Shown here piece after piece: positions 48,532 through 58,011 of a stretch of DNA of 64,000 nucleotides (within the stretch, counting starts at the first letter, position 1; each line of letters starts with the position of its first letter). Source of the DNA: an uncultured Oscillospiraceae bacterium. Its GTDB lineage: Bacteria > Bacillota > Clostridia > Oscillospirales > Oscillospiraceae. The stretch is from assembly GCA_947581795.1 (NCBI GenBank), contig CANPVS010000005.1, forward strand, positions 24,674 through 88,673. Reading direction: 5' to 3'. The translations under genes were made by a program, and so were the position numbers. The notes under the pieces are model-generated. The model was not told where the DNA came from, did no database searches, and was given only the letters and a program-made list of their open reading frames with translations.

Positions 48532-50351
48532 TATTCGCTCTCCTTGGTGTGAAAGTGGTCGTATACCGCCTGGGCGGCGTCCCTGGGAAGGACGTTCTGC
48601 AGCTCCTCCAGACTGGCCGCGCCCACGGCCTTCACGCTCTTGAACCGTTTCAAAAGCGCCGCCCGGCGCTTGGGGCCCACGCCCTCTATCTCCTCCAGGG
48701 AGGAGCCGATGGCCTTTTTCCGCAGGGTCTTGTGGTAGGTGATGGCGAAGCGGTGGGTCTCCTCCTGGATGCTGCCGATGAGGGCGAACACCGCGGGACT
48801 GGCGGAGATGCCGATCTCCCGCCCGTCTGGGGTGGTGAGGGCCCTGGTGCGGTGCCGGTCGTCCTTCACCATGCCGAACACGGGGATATCGGGGTACCCC
48901 TGCTCGGCCATGGCCTGGACCGCCATGGCCACCTGGCCCACGCCGCCGTCAATAAGCAGCACGTCGGGCAGTGGGGAGAACTTCTCATCCCCGTCTTTAT
49001 AGTGGGCCAGCCTGCGGCTCACCGCCTCGTGCATGCTGGCGAAGTCATCCTGGTGCTCCACGGTCTTCATCTTGAACTTCCGGTACTGGCTGCGGGCGGG
49101 CTTGCCGTCCACGAACACCACCATGGAAGCCACGATGCCGAAGTCCCCGGTGTTGGAGATGTCGAAGGACTCCATCCGGTGGATGGGTTCGGTCAGGTCC
49201 AGCATCTTCTGCAGCCACTCCATGGTCTTGACCCGGCGCTCCGCCTCGCTCTCGGCCCGGAGGCTCTCCTCCCGGGCGTTGCGGGCCGCGGCCTCCAGGA
49301 GCTCCCGCTTGACGCCCCGCTGGGGGGTGAGGAGCTCCACCTTGTGCCCCGCCGTCTCCGTGAGGAACCGGGCCAGGGGCTCGGCGTCCTCCATCTCCAC
49401 GGGGAGCAGTATCTGCCGGGGCCACGCGCCCCGGCGGGTATAGTATTGCCGGACCAGGGCAGACACCGCCGCGGCGTCGTCCTCCAAAGGCTCCGGCATC
49501 TGCTCCAGGTCTTTCCCCGCCAAGTCCCCCTCGGCGTAGTGGAGCACTACGAAACTCGTTCGCGCAGAGCGGTTGAAGCCCACCGCATCCACGTCCGCCC
49601 GTGCGGCCTTCAGCACCGTCTGGCGGTTGCTGATCTCCTTTACGGCGTTGAGCCGGTCCCGCAGCTCTGCTGCCTTTTCAAAGCGCAGCTCCTCCGAGGC
49701 CTGGAGCATCTCCTGCTCCAGCTGTCCCATGAGCTCCTTTGCCCCGCCGGACAAGATCTGCACCGCCTGGTCTATCCGGGCCCGGTACTCCGCCTGGTCC
49801 GGCTCCCCCCGGCACCAGCCCTCGCACAGGCCCATGTGGTGGTTGAGGCAGGGCCGGTCCCTCCCGATATCCCGGGGGAAGGCCTTTCCGCAGGTGGGCA
49901 GTTTGAGGGCCTTTGCCAGGGCGTTCAAAATGCTGTGGCTCACGCCCCGGCCGCCGTAGGGGCCGAAGTACCTGGCCCCATCTTCCGCCATCCGGCCTAC
50001 GATGGAAAAGCTCGGGTACTCCTCCCGCAGGTCCAGGCGCAGATAGGGGTAGGTCTTGTCGTCCCGGAGGAGGATGTTGTAGTGGGGCTTATGGCGTTTG
50101 ATGAGGCTGTTTTCCAGCATCAGCGCCTCGAACTCCGAGGCCGCCACGATGACGGAGAAGTCGTCCACATGGCTGACCATGGCCGCCACCTTGGGCAGAT
50201 GTTCGCCCCGGAAGTAGCTGGTCACCCGGTTCTTGAGGGCCTTGGCCTTGCCCACATAGATGACCTCCCCGGCGGCGTTTTGCATGATGTAAACGCCGGG
50301 GAGCAGCGGCAGCTTATTGGCTTTTTCCCGTAGCTGGGCGATCTTGTCCAT
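48531..50351 (-). CDS. uvrC: UvrABC excinuclease subunit C
   Basis: UvrC makes both incisions in nucleotide-excision repair. The 606-aa protein has an N-terminal GIY-YIG nuclease (LPGVYIMQNAAGEVIYVGKAKALKNRV), a UVR motif, an RNase H-like C-domain (ESFDISNTGDFGIVASMVVF, DVLLIDGGVGQV, SIQEETHRFAITYHK) and tandem helix-hairpin-helix (IEGVGPKRRAALLKRF). I chose ATG 50351, preceded by GGTGAC; the ORF-track extension is in the HPr terminator. Confidence 0.96.
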   Translation of the reverse strand: MDKIAQLREKANKLPLLPGVYIMQNAAGEVIYVGKAKALKNRVTSYFRGEHLPKVAAMVSHVDDFSVIVAASEFEALMLENSLIKRHKPHYNILLRDDKTYPYLRLDLREEYPSFSIVGRMAEDGARYFGPYGGRGVSHSILNALAKALKLPTCGKAFPRDIGRDRPCLNHHMGLCEGWCRGEPDQAEYRARIDQAVQILSGGAKELMGQLEQEMLQASEELRFEKAAELRDRLNAVKEISNRQTVLKAARADVDAVGFNRSARTSFVVLHYAEGDLAGKDLEQMPEPLEDDAAAVSALVRQYYTRRGAWPRQILLPVEMEDAEPLARFLTETAGHKVELLTPQRGVKRELLEAAARNAREESLRAESEAERRVKTMEWLQKMLDLTEPIHRMESFDISNTGDFGIVASMVVFVDGKPARSQYRKFKMKTVEHQDDFASMHEAVSRRLAHYKDGDEKFSPLPDVLLIDGGVGQVAMAVQAMAEQGYPDIPVFGMVKDDRHRTRALTTPDGREIGISASPAVFALIGSIQEETHRFAITYHKTLRKKAIGSSLEEIEGVGPKRRAALLKRFKSVKAVGAASLEELQNVLPRDAAQAVYDHFHTKESE

Positions 50352-50371
50352 AGTCACCAAAAACAGCAAGA

Positions 50372-50397
50372 AAGGGTGTGCATTCCACACACCCTTC
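50372..50397 (-). terminator. Intrinsic terminator after the HPr gene
   Basis: AGGGTGTG / CACACCCT stem with a 7-nt loop, followed on the minus strand by TTCTTGCTGTTTTTGG. Confidence 0.7.
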
Positions 50398-50414
50398 TTC
50401 CCGCTGATAGAAAA

Positions 50415-50678
50415 TTACTCGGCAAACTCTTTGTCGATGAGGTCGGTGAGCGTCTCCACCGCTTCGTTCTCATCGGGGCCATCGGCGATGATGTTGACCG
50501 TCGTGCCCTTGACGATGCCCAGGGACAGGACGCCCAGCAGGCTCTTCGCGTTCACGCGGCGGTCCTCCTTCTCAATCCAGATGACGCTCTTGAACTCATT
50601 GGCCTTCTGGATGAAGAAGGTAGCGGGCCGGGCGTGCAGGCCGACCTGGTTGTTGATGGTAACTTCACGATTGATCAT
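50415..50678 (-). CDS. HPr family phosphocarrier protein
   Basis: The 87-aa protein has the PTS phosphorylation site at His15 (VGLHARPATFF) and the regulatory Ser46 (AKSLLGVLSLG), so it looks like functional HPr rather than Crh, which lacks the histidine. In Gram-positive bacteria Ser46 phosphorylation by HPr kinase mediates carbon catabolite repression. It stands alone between mutS2 and uvrC with its own promoter and terminator; no enzyme I gene is nearby. Confidence 0.94.
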   Translation of the reverse strand: MINREVTINNQVGLHARPATFFIQKANEFKSVIWIEKEDRRVNAKSLLGVLSLGIVKGTTVNIIADGPDENEAVETLTDLIDKEFAE

Positions 50679-50710
50679 GGGAGTACACCTATCCTTTACA
50701 GCAGATGTTT

Positions 50711-50716
50711 ATTATA
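50711..50716 (-). promoter_or_regulatory. -10 box for the HPr gene
   Basis: TATAAT on the minus strand, 33 nt before the ATG; the -35 is weak. Confidence 0.5.
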
Positions 50717-50811
50717 CTGTAGCAAAAAACTACCCATTTCGCAAATGTTTTAGCGCCGTTTTTCAATAGTTTGGAGGATTGCACAGTTGGCATTAATCTG
50801 GAAGAATCTTT

Positions 50812-53184
50812 TTATTTCAGTTCCACAACTGTTACGCCTGTCTCCCCCTCGCCGTAGCGGCCCAAGCGGAAGTTCTTCACATAGCGGCTGCGTTTGAGTA
50901 TCTGCTGTACCGCCGAGCGCAGAGCGCCGGTCCCCTTGCCGTGGATGATGGTGACGGTCTCCAGCCGTGCCGCCGAGGCCGCGTCCAGGTACCGCTCCAC
51001 CGCCAGCTCCGCCTCGTCGGCCATCATGCCACGGATGTCCAGTTCCCGGGCCACCGACGCCGTGCGCAGGGCACGGCCAGCCGCGGCGGACACGGATATC
51101 TTCTGCTTGCCCGGCTTCTCCACCAGGTTGACCTCCTCCGGCGGGACGGTCAGCTTCATGGCCCCCGCCTGCAGAGACAGGGTGCCGTTGCCGTTCACCG
51201 CCAGCACCTCCGCCTGCCGGCCGGTGGAGAGAAGCTCCACCGTGTCCCCCGCCGCGATGGGCCGGGACGGGTCCTTCTTCCGGGGCTGGGTGATCTCCTC
51301 CCGGCTGCGGACGGCGTCCTCCGCCAGGTTCAGCTTCCGGCGCAGGTCCGCCCGGGCCTCGTTGATCTTCTGGTGGTCCAGCTCCTCCAGGCCCATGGCC
51401 CGCTCCCGGTCGATCTGGCGGTAGGCCTCGTCGGCGGCGGCCCGGGCCTCCTTGATGATGCGCTCCGCGTCCCGGCGGGCCTTCTGCTCCGCCTTCTCCA
51501 GGCGCACCTCCAGCTCCCGGCGCATGCGCTCGGCCTTGGCGGCGTCCTCCTGGGCGGCCCGGTTGGCCCGCTCCCGCTCCTCGGTCTCACGCTCCATGGC
51601 CAGGCGCTGCTCTTCCAGCCGCTCGATGGTCCGCTCAAAGTCCGTGCTCCCGGCGTCGATGCGCCGGCCCGCGTCCTCGATGATGCTCTCGGGAAGCCCA
51701 AGCCTGCGGCTGATGGCGAAGGCGTTGGACTTGCCGGGGATGCCCACCAGCAAGCGGTAAGTAGGCCGCAGGGAGTTCACGTCGAACTCGCAGGAGGCGT
51801 TCACTACGCCCTTGGTGTTGGTGGCGTAGACCTTCAGCTCCGCGTAGTGTGTGGTGGCAGCCACGCTGGCCCCCGCCTCCCGGGCGTACTCCAAAATGGA
51901 GATGGCCAGGGCCGCGCCCTCCGTGGGGTCCGTGCCCGCGCCCACCTCATCCAGCAGGACCAGGCAGCCCGGGCCGCACTCCTTCAGTATCTCCACGATA
52001 TTCACCATGTGGCTGGAGAAGGTGGACAAAGACTGCTCGATGGACTGCTCGTCGCCGATGTCCGCCAGTATCTTCTCCACCACCGGTACGGCGCTGCCGT
52101 CCCCGGCGGGGATGTGCAGGCCGCAGCCCGCCATGGCGCACATGAGACCCAGGGTCTTCAGCGTTACGGTCTTGCCGCCGGTGTTGGGGCCGGTGATGAC
52201 CATGGTGTCATAGTCCCCGCCCAAGGTGAGGTCTATCGGCACCGCCGTATCCCGGGGCAGCAGCGGATGCCGGGCCTTCTTCAAAATGAGCTCGCTGTCC
52301 GTGAGGATGGGCTCGCCGCAGTTGAGGTCATAGCTCAGTTCCGCCTTGGCGAAGATCAGGTCCAGCTCCGTGAGAACGGTGTAGTTCAGGTCGATGCCGC
52401 TCCGGGCCCCGGCGCACTCGGCGGACAGCTCCATGAGGATGCGCTCGATCTCCGCCTTTTCTCTGGCGCCCAGCTCCCGCAGCTCGTTGTTGGCCTTCAC
52501 CACGCCCATGGGCTCCACAAAGAGGGTCATGCCGCTGCCGGACACGTCGTGCACCAGGCCCGGCAAGTCCCCCTTCTTCTCCGCCCGCACAGGCACCACG
52601 AACCGGCCGCCCCGCTGAGTGATGATGGGCTCCTGCAGCACCTTCGCGTAGCTGGGGGCGGTGATGATCTTCTGCAGGGCGTCCCGGGCCCGGGCGGATG
52701 CCGCCCGCATCTTCCGGCGGATGTCGGCCAGCTCGGGACTGGCAGCATCAGCGATCTCCTCCTCGCCAGTGATGGCGGTGGTGATCTTCTCCTCCAAAAA
52801 CCGGTTGGAGGTCACGGCGGTAAACAGCCGCTTCAGGCTCCCGCAGTCGCCACGGCCGGAGGCATAGGAGCTGGCCGCCCGGGCGCAGAACAGCACCCCG
52901 GCGATGTCCAGAAGCTCCCTCGTATTGAGCATACCGCCCATGTCGGCCCGGGCCAAAGCCGGGCGCACGTCTTTAAGGCCGGAGAAAGAGGGGCTTCCCT
53001 TGGTCTCCACCATGGTCTTGGCGTCGGTGGTCTCGGCCTGGCGCTCCCTGACCCGGTTTTTGTCCCCCGTGGGCCGCAGGGCTCTTGCCAGGTCCTTCGC
53101 CCCGTCGGAGGCGCACTTGGCCGCCAGCAGCTCCAATACCGCCGGCAGTTCGATGGTCTGTAAAGATTTTTCGTATAGGCTCAT
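50812..53184 (-). CDS. mutS2: MutS2 family ATPase/Smr endonuclease
   Basis: The 790-aa protein has MutS domain III/V with Walker A ITGPNTGGKTVTLKTLG, Walker B CLVLLDEVGAGTDPTEG, a long coiled-coil insert (about 510-620) and a C-terminal Smr domain (LDIRGMMADEAE, TIIHGKGTGALRSAV). It lacks the mismatch-recognition domain I. B. subtilis MutS2 splits collided ribosomes (also named RqcU), and other MutS2 proteins suppress recombination. The ATG at 53184 overlaps the recO stop (ATGA). Confidence 0.95.
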   Translation of the reverse strand: MSLYEKSLQTIELPAVLELLAAKCASDGAKDLARALRPTGDKNRVRERQAETTDAKTMVETKGSPSFSGLKDVRPALARADMGGMLNTRELLDIAGVLFCARAASSYASGRGDCGSLKRLFTAVTSNRFLEEKITTAITGEEEIADAASPELADIRRKMRAASARARDALQKIITAPSYAKVLQEPIITQRGGRFVVPVRAEKKGDLPGLVHDVSGSGMTLFVEPMGVVKANNELRELGAREKAEIERILMELSAECAGARSGIDLNYTVLTELDLIFAKAELSYDLNCGEPILTDSELILKKARHPLLPRDTAVPIDLTLGGDYDTMVITGPNTGGKTVTLKTLGLMCAMAGCGLHIPAGDGSAVPVVEKILADIGDEQSIEQSLSTFSSHMVNIVEILKECGPGCLVLLDEVGAGTDPTEGAALAISILEYAREAGASVAATTHYAELKVYATNTKGVVNASCEFDVNSLRPTYRLLVGIPGKSNAFAISRRLGLPESIIEDAGRRIDAGSTDFERTIERLEEQRLAMERETEERERANRAAQEDAAKAERMRRELEVRLEKAEQKARRDAERIIKEARAAADEAYRQIDRERAMGLEELDHQKINEARADLRRKLNLAEDAVRSREEITQPRKKDPSRPIAAGDTVELLSTGRQAEVLAVNGNGTLSLQAGAMKLTVPPEEVNLVEKPGKQKISVSAAAGRALRTASVARELDIRGMMADEAELAVERYLDAASAARLETVTIIHGKGTGALRSAVQQILKRSRYVKNFRLGRYGEGETGVTVVELK

Positions 53185-53924
53185 TTTACACTCTTCCAAT
53201 AATCCAGGGAGTAAAAACTCCTGTCCAGCTGGACCCGGGCGAACAGCTCCGCCGCCCGTCCCAGGCGCTCCATGGAGTCGTCCGGGATGGCGAAGGAGAA
53301 CTCCTTTTTAGGGGGCGCGGCGATGATGTGCCGCATGGCGGCCAGGGACTCCCTGTCCAGGGCCACGGACGGCCCCTCCGCGCCGGGAGCGCACCCCGCG
53401 CAGTGGACCATCCCCGAGGCGGGCGAGAACATGGGCCCGTCCATATCCACTTTTCCGCACACGCCGCAGGCCTCCGCCTCCGGCTGAAAGCCCTCCAGGC
53501 TCAGCAGCCGCAGCTCGAACACCGCCTTCACGTGCTCCGGCGTGTAGATGCCACGGCTCAGAGCGTACAGGGCGTTCAGCGCCAACTGCAGGGCCGGGCG
53601 GGCCAGCTGTTCCTCAGGGCAGACCGTGTCCAGAAGCTCGGCGAAATAGGCCCCCAGGGCCAGCTGAGAGAGGTCCTCCCGCAGCCCCAGAAATTGCTCC
53701 AGGGTGGAGGCCTCGTCCGCCGTCCACTTGCCCCGGTTGCCGAACAGGGTGAACTCCGCCCAGCACAGGTCCTGGCTGGCGGCGGCCATTTTGCTGCCCT
53801 TTCGCAGCGCGCCCCGGGCCTTTACGGTGATCTTGCCCTGGTCCTCTGTGAGCAGAGTCAGGATGCGGTCGGCCTCCTTATAGCGCACCGCCCGCAGCAC
53901 AAGACCCCTCGTCGTCAAAAACAT
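53181..53924 (-). CDS. recO: DNA repair protein RecO
   Basis: The 247-aa protein begins with an OB-fold (TTRGLVLRAVRYKEADRILTLLTEDQGKITVKARGALRKGSKM) and has a C-terminal zinc region (CGVCGKVDMDGP...VHCAGC). RecO loads RecA on SSB-covered DNA with RecR. The era-yqzL-recO order is the same as in B. subtilis. Confidence 0.95.
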   Translation of the reverse strand: MFLTTRGLVLRAVRYKEADRILTLLTEDQGKITVKARGALRKGSKMAAASQDLCWAEFTLFGNRGKWTADEASTLEQFLGLREDLSQLALGAYFAELLDTVCPEEQLARPALQLALNALYALSRGIYTPEHVKAVFELRLLSLEGFQPEAEACGVCGKVDMDGPMFSPASGMVHCAGCAPGAEGPSVALDRESLAAMRHIIAAPPKKEFSFAIPDDSMERLGRAAELFARVQLDRSFYSLDYWKSVK

Positions 53925-53942
53925 TCTATGTACCCTGCCCCG

Positions 53943-54029
53943 TCACCGGCGCTCCATGCGCCGGTACAGTATCCAGCACATGGGGTCGCCCGTATCCAAA
54001 AATATCTGCCACAGCAGTTCGCTTTTCAT
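53943..54029 (-). CDS. yqzL: YqzL-like small protein
   Basis: A 28-codon ORF not in the track: MKSELLWQIFLDTGDPMCWILYRRMERR. It matches the YqzL pattern (LLWxxFxxTGxPxxYxLY) and lies between era and recO exactly as B. subtilis yqzL does. The function is unknown. An ATG at 54029 is preceded by GGTGATCC, a weak ribosome-binding site. Confidence 0.8.
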   Translation of the reverse strand: MKSELLWQIFLDTGDPMCWILYRRMERR

Positions 54030-54076
54030 AGAGGATCACCCCGTGGCCTTAGTGTGCCACGGGACGGCCACTTGTA

Positions 54077-54976
54077 TCACTGGTCGGTGAATCCAAAATT
54101 TCTCAGCAGCGCGTCGGAATCCCGCCAGTTCTCCTTCACCTTCACCCAGGTCTGCAAAAACACTTTCGTGCCCATGAACGCCTCAATGTCGTGACGGGCC
54201 AGCTCGCCGATGCGTTTGAGCATGGCGCCGTGCTTGCCGATGATGATGCCCTTGTGGCTCTGCTTTTCGCAGTAGATGGTCACATCCAGGTCGATGATGT
54301 CGCTGCCGTCGTCCCGCTCGGCGAACTTGGTCACCACCACGGCGGTACCGTGTGGGATCTCCTTGTCCAGGCACAGCAGCAGCTTCTCCCGGACGATCTC
54401 GGCGCATATCTGCTTCTCCGGCTGGTCGCTGATCACGTCGTCGGGGAACAGCGCAGGGCCTTCCACCGCGAATTTGTCAAGCTCCGCCAGCAGTTCCTCC
54501 ACGCCCTCGCCTGTCTGGGCGCTGATGGGCACCACGGCGGCGAAGTCATATTCCGCGCTGTAGGCCGCAATGACGGGCAGGAGCGAGCGCTTGTCCTCCA
54601 CCGCGTCCACCTTGTTGATGGCCAGTACCGCGGGCACGTTCGTTTCCTTTATCCGGGCGATGAGCTTTTTCTCAATGTCCCCCACCTGGGCCACCGGCTC
54701 CGCCATGAGCACCACCGCGTCCACGTCCGCCACGCTCTGGCGGACCACGTCGTCCATGTAATTGCCCAGCTTCGTCCGGGCCCGGTGGAATCCCGGGGTG
54801 TCGGCAAAGACGAACTGGGTCTCGCCCCGGCTGGCCACCGCCAGGATGCGGGTGCGGGTGGTCTGGGGCTTGGGGGACACGATGGCGATCTTCTCCCCCA
54901 CCAGGGCGTTGGTGAGCGTGCTCTTGCCCACGTTGGGCCGGCCGCAGATAGTGATCATTGCGGTTTTAGTTATCAT
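54077..54976 (-). CDS. era: GTPase Era
   Basis: Era binds the 3' end of 16S rRNA and assists 30S assembly. The 299-aa protein has G1 GRPNVGKSTL, G2 TTRTRI, G3 DTPGFH, G4 NKVD and a C-terminal KH domain (SHKGIIIGKHGAMLKRIGELAR). I chose ATG 54976, 7 nt after GGAGG, over 54982. Confidence 0.95.
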   Translation of the reverse strand: MITKTAMITICGRPNVGKSTLTNALVGEKIAIVSPKPQTTRTRILAVASRGETQFVFADTPGFHRARTKLGNYMDDVVRQSVADVDAVVLMAEPVAQVGDIEKKLIARIKETNVPAVLAINKVDAVEDKRSLLPVIAAYSAEYDFAAVVPISAQTGEGVEELLAELDKFAVEGPALFPDDVISDQPEKQICAEIVREKLLLCLDKEIPHGTAVVVTKFAERDDGSDIIDLDVTIYCEKQSHKGIIIGKHGAMLKRIGELARHDIEAFMGTKVFLQTWVKVKENWRDSDALLRNFGFTDQ

Positions 54977-54978
54977 GC

Positions 54979-55449
54979 TCATTCCTCCGTCGCCGTATCC
55001 GGCTCCAGTTCGGCCATGATGGCCTTCTCCCGGGCGCGCATGGCCTTTTTCATGGGTCCCTCGTCCACGTGGTCGTAGCCCAGCAGATGCAGCACGCTGT
55101 GGACGGTGAGGTAGCTGATCTCATGGTCCGCCCCGTGGCCGAACTGAGCCCCCTGCTCCTCCGCCCGGGACAGGTTCAGCACCATATCCCCCAGCAGGAG
55201 CCGCCCCGTCTCCGGGTCGGTATCCCCCATGGGGAAGCTCAGTACATCCGTGGGCTTGTCCACGTCCCGGAACTCCTTGTTGACCGCGTGGATGCCCTCG
55301 TCGTCGGTAAGCAGCACGGACAGTTCGCAAGGCTCCTCCACGCCCTCAGCCTTCAGCACCGCCTGGGCGGCGGTCTTGATGCGCCGGCGCAGCTCGGGCG
55401 GACACTTCGTTCCCCGCTCGCACCGGAGCGACAGCTTCAGCTTGTCCAT
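54979..55449 (-). CDS. ybeY: Endoribonuclease YbeY / rRNA maturation factor
   Basis: The 156-aa metalloprotein has the UPF0054 signature HSVLHLLGYDHVDEG (three zinc-binding histidines) and VNKEFRDVDKPTDVLSFP. YbeY takes part in 16S rRNA 3'-end maturation and ribosome quality control. Its start overlaps the phoH stop by one base (TGATG), and era follows closely, the standard ybeY-era neighbourhood. Confidence 0.95.
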   Translation of the reverse strand: MDKLKLSLRCERGTKCPPELRRRIKTAAQAVLKAEGVEEPCELSVLLTDDEGIHAVNKEFRDVDKPTDVLSFPMGDTDPETGRLLLGDMVLNLSRAEEQGAQFGHGADHEISYLTVHSVLHLLGYDHVDEGPMKKAMRAREKAIMAELEPDTATEE

Positions 55450-56456
55450 CAGCGGCGTCCTCCGTTGTTCTTATATTTGGGCTTGTAGGTCTTTACGGGC
55501 GGCTCGTCCTTGGCGTGGCGCTCGTAGGCCTCGATGATACGCTGGACGATGACGTGGCGCACCACGTCCGCGCCGGTGAGGCGGCAGATGGCGATGTCCT
55601 CCACGCCCTCCAGCACCCGCATGGCCTCTTTAAGGCCCGACACCTTGTCCGCGGGCAGGTCGATCTGCGTCACATCGCCTGTGATGACCGCCGTGGAGCC
55701 AAAACCCAGGCGGGTCAGGAACATCTTCATCTGCTCCCGGCTGGTGTTTTGGGCCTCGTCCAAGATGATGAAGCTGTCGTCCAGCGTCCGGCCGCGCATG
55801 TAGGCCAGGGGCGCCACCTCAATGTCCCCCCGCTCCAGGTATTTGTTATAGGTCTCCGCCCCCAGCATGTCGAAAAGGGCGTCATATAAAGGCCGCAGGT
55901 ATGGGTCCACCTTGCTCTGCAGGTCGCCGGGCAGAAAGCCCAGCCGCTCCCCGGCCTCCACCGCCGGTCGGGTCAGCACGATGCGGTTGACCCGCTTCTC
56001 CCGGAAGGCCGCCACCGCACAGGCCACGGCCAGGTACGTCTTGCCCGTGCCGGCGGGACCCACCCCCAGGGTGACGGTGTTATTCTTAATGGCGTCCACG
56101 TATGTCTTCTGACCGATGGTCTTGGGCTTGACCGGCCGGCCCTTGGCGGTGACGCATATGACGCCCCGGGCCAGGTCGCCTATCTTGTCCTCCTGGCCAG
56201 CCAGGACCATCTTGATGATATAGCGCACGTTCTGGCTGTCGATGGCCTCGCCCCGGGCCGCAAGGGATAGCAGGCCGTCGATGGCCTTCTCCGCGTGCAT
56301 CACGTTCTCCGCCTCGCCGGCGATCTTCAGATTCTCGTCCCGGTTGGTGATGGTCACGCCCAGTTCCGTCTCGATGATGCGCAGATTCTGGTCGAAGGAG
56401 CCGAATACGCTTATCACGTTCTCCATCCTATCGATCTGCATTACCTTCTCTGTCAT
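55449..56456 (-). CDS. phoH: PhoH family ATPase
   Basis: The 335-aa protein has an N-terminal KH-like region (ETELGVTITNRDENLKIAGEAENV) and a P-loop ATPase domain: VGPAGTGKTYLAVACAV, RPAVEAGERLGFLPGDL and the Walker B FIILDEAQNTSREQMKMFLTRLG. PhoH proteins are RNA helicase/phosphatase-like and lie beside ybeY in many Firmicutes. The ATG immediately follows the yqfD stop. Confidence 0.95.
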   Translation of the reverse strand: MTEKVMQIDRMENVISVFGSFDQNLRIIETELGVTITNRDENLKIAGEAENVMHAEKAIDGLLSLAARGEAIDSQNVRYIIKMVLAGQEDKIGDLARGVICVTAKGRPVKPKTIGQKTYVDAIKNNTVTLGVGPAGTGKTYLAVACAVAAFREKRVNRIVLTRPAVEAGERLGFLPGDLQSKVDPYLRPLYDALFDMLGAETYNKYLERGDIEVAPLAYMRGRTLDDSFIILDEAQNTSREQMKMFLTRLGFGSTAVITGDVTQIDLPADKVSGLKEAMRVLEGVEDIAICRLTGADVVRHVIVQRIIEAYERHAKDEPPVKTYKPKYKNNGGRR

Positions 56457-57677
56457 TCAAGGAACCTCTGTCTGTGGTATTTTCGCCTGGATCTCCGCCA
56501 GGTCATCGTCTGTCAGCGGTGCGGACACGCCGATCTGCTCCCGGCACTCCGCCCGCAGTGTCACATAGAGCGCCCCGTCCTCCGAAGAGGCGGAAAACCG
56601 GCTGGACAGCACTTCGCCGTCCTCCCCCAGCTGGCCCGTGAGCGTCTCCATGAGCTGGTCCTCCAGCTCCGCCCGGAGTTCAGGTCCCGCCGCCTCATGA
56701 GTATCATAAGGCACGTAGGTGGTCTTCACCAGCGTCACGGGCAGGGCAAACAGTCCCTTCCGCGCCAGGGTATACTCTTTTATGATTTTATCACAACCTG
56801 CGGGGCAAATACTACTGTCTTTGTAAAAATTTATCCGGGTTTTTCCCAGAATCAGGGCCCATCGGATGCGTTCATGGCCCGAATAGGTCTTTTCCAGGGG
56901 CCGGGCGGCGGTCTTGGCCGTGAGCTCGTACCATGTCCGGGCCGTAACCTCGCCCACAGCGCGGGCGGGCCCCTGGACGCCAATGCGGCCGGTGACATAC
57001 CCGCCGATCAGCTTCTCTCCCGGCAGGACCGCCTTGGTGGGCTCCGTGAGGGCGGTGCCCTGGAAGGCATCCACGTGCTCTACGAGCCCCGCCTTCACCG
57101 CCACGATGTCCGCATAGGCGGTCTCCGGGACGATGGGCGGGTGGGTATACCTCTCCCGTATGATGACCCTGGCGTGGCTGCCCCGCATGGTGACGGTCAT
57201 CCACCGGATATCAGGCACCCGCAGGATGACCCCGTTCCGCACCCCGTCCTGGCTCATGGCTGGCCAGAAGGCGCCGATGTCCACCCCGCACTCCTGCAGC
57301 GCCTGGCGGATGACCCCCTCCGGGACGGTCTCATTCCCCTCGATGTCGATCTCCCAGATAAACGCGCTGCCCACGAACAGCACCGCCAGGATGAGCGCCG
57401 CGCCTATCAGGAGAAAGTACCGCCGGCGCAGTTTGGCTGCCAGGGCCGGCAGCCCGTGGCGTCCCGTGACCGTTCCCTCGCAGCCCAGGGAAGCAGCCAA
57501 TGGCTGGACCAGCTTCGCCGCCCGCCAGGGTATCTCCACCGTGAGGGAGAAGTCCACGGGCGGCGCGGCGCCCCAGAAGGGGATGCCCCGCTCCGCCAGG
57601 GCGCACAGAAACTTCTCCGGGGCGGCGCCGGTGACCCGGGCGGTGACCCAGCCTGTGAAGTACCGCGCGCCGTTCAT
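56457..57677 (-). CDS. yqfD: Sporulation protein YqfD
   Basis: The 406-aa membrane protein has a cytoplasmic N-terminus, one membrane helix near 86-108 (FLLIGAALILAVLFVGSAFIW) and an extracytoplasmic domain with NETVPEGVIRQALQECGVDIGAF, a POTRA/FtsQ-like segment, as in YqfD. It is needed for sporulation at stage III or IV; the mechanism is unclear. ATG 57677 overlaps the end of yqfC (ATGA). Confidence 0.93.
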   Translation of the reverse strand: MNGARYFTGWVTARVTGAAPEKFLCALAERGIPFWGAAPPVDFSLTVEIPWRAAKLVQPLAASLGCEGTVTGRHGLPALAAKLRRRYFLLIGAALILAVLFVGSAFIWEIDIEGNETVPEGVIRQALQECGVDIGAFWPAMSQDGVRNGVILRVPDIRWMTVTMRGSHARVIIRERYTHPPIVPETAYADIVAVKAGLVEHVDAFQGTALTEPTKAVLPGEKLIGGYVTGRIGVQGPARAVGEVTARTWYELTAKTAARPLEKTYSGHERIRWALILGKTRINFYKDSSICPAGCDKIIKEYTLARKGLFALPVTLVKTTYVPYDTHEAAGPELRAELEDQLMETLTGQLGEDGEVLSSRFSASSEDGALYVTLRAECREQIGVSAPLTDDDLAEIQAKIPQTEVP

Positions 57678-58000
57678 TCCAGCTCCACCGCCCACAGGCG
57701 GCCGGACACCACCATCTCCCGCCGGTTCATGGCCACCAGCCCCAAATGCTCCCCCTTTATGAGGATGCGGCATCCGGGCCCGGCGGCGGCGATGCGGTCC
57801 GCGGCGTATTCCAAAAGGCCTCTGTGGCCTTCCACCAGCACCCGCCCGTCGCCGGAAATGGTGATCCGGGGCGCGGGCACCGCCGCCTCGGCGGGGATAT
57901 CCAGCCGGGAGAGCATCCTGCGTGTGAGCTTCGTCTTTTCCAAAATCATCACCCGAAGGATTTTATGCCGGGCCGGTTCAAAAAAGGACTTAGCGCTCAT
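57674..58000 (-). CDS. yqfC: Sporulation protein YqfC
   Basis: The 108-aa protein matches YqfC: LTRRMLSRLDIPAEA, PRITISGDGRVLVEGHRGLLEY, RILIKGEHLGLVAMNRREMVVSG. It is part of the conserved yqfC-yqfD-phoH-ybeY-era cluster; in B. subtilis yqfC is read by sigma-E. ATG 58000 lacks a good Shine-Dalgarno; GTG 58030 is an alternative that would overlap the divergent ylbJ gene. Confidence 0.9.
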   Translation of the reverse strand: MSAKSFFEPARHKILRVMILEKTKLTRRMLSRLDIPAEAAVPAPRITISGDGRVLVEGHRGLLEYAADRIAAAGPGCRILIKGEHLGLVAMNRREMVVSGRLWAVELE

Positions 58001-58011
58001 ATGCTCTGACC

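Noticed and set aside
50941-53163. 740-aa plus-strand ORF
   Set aside because: Antisense to mutS2, His/Gly/Leu-rich shadow.
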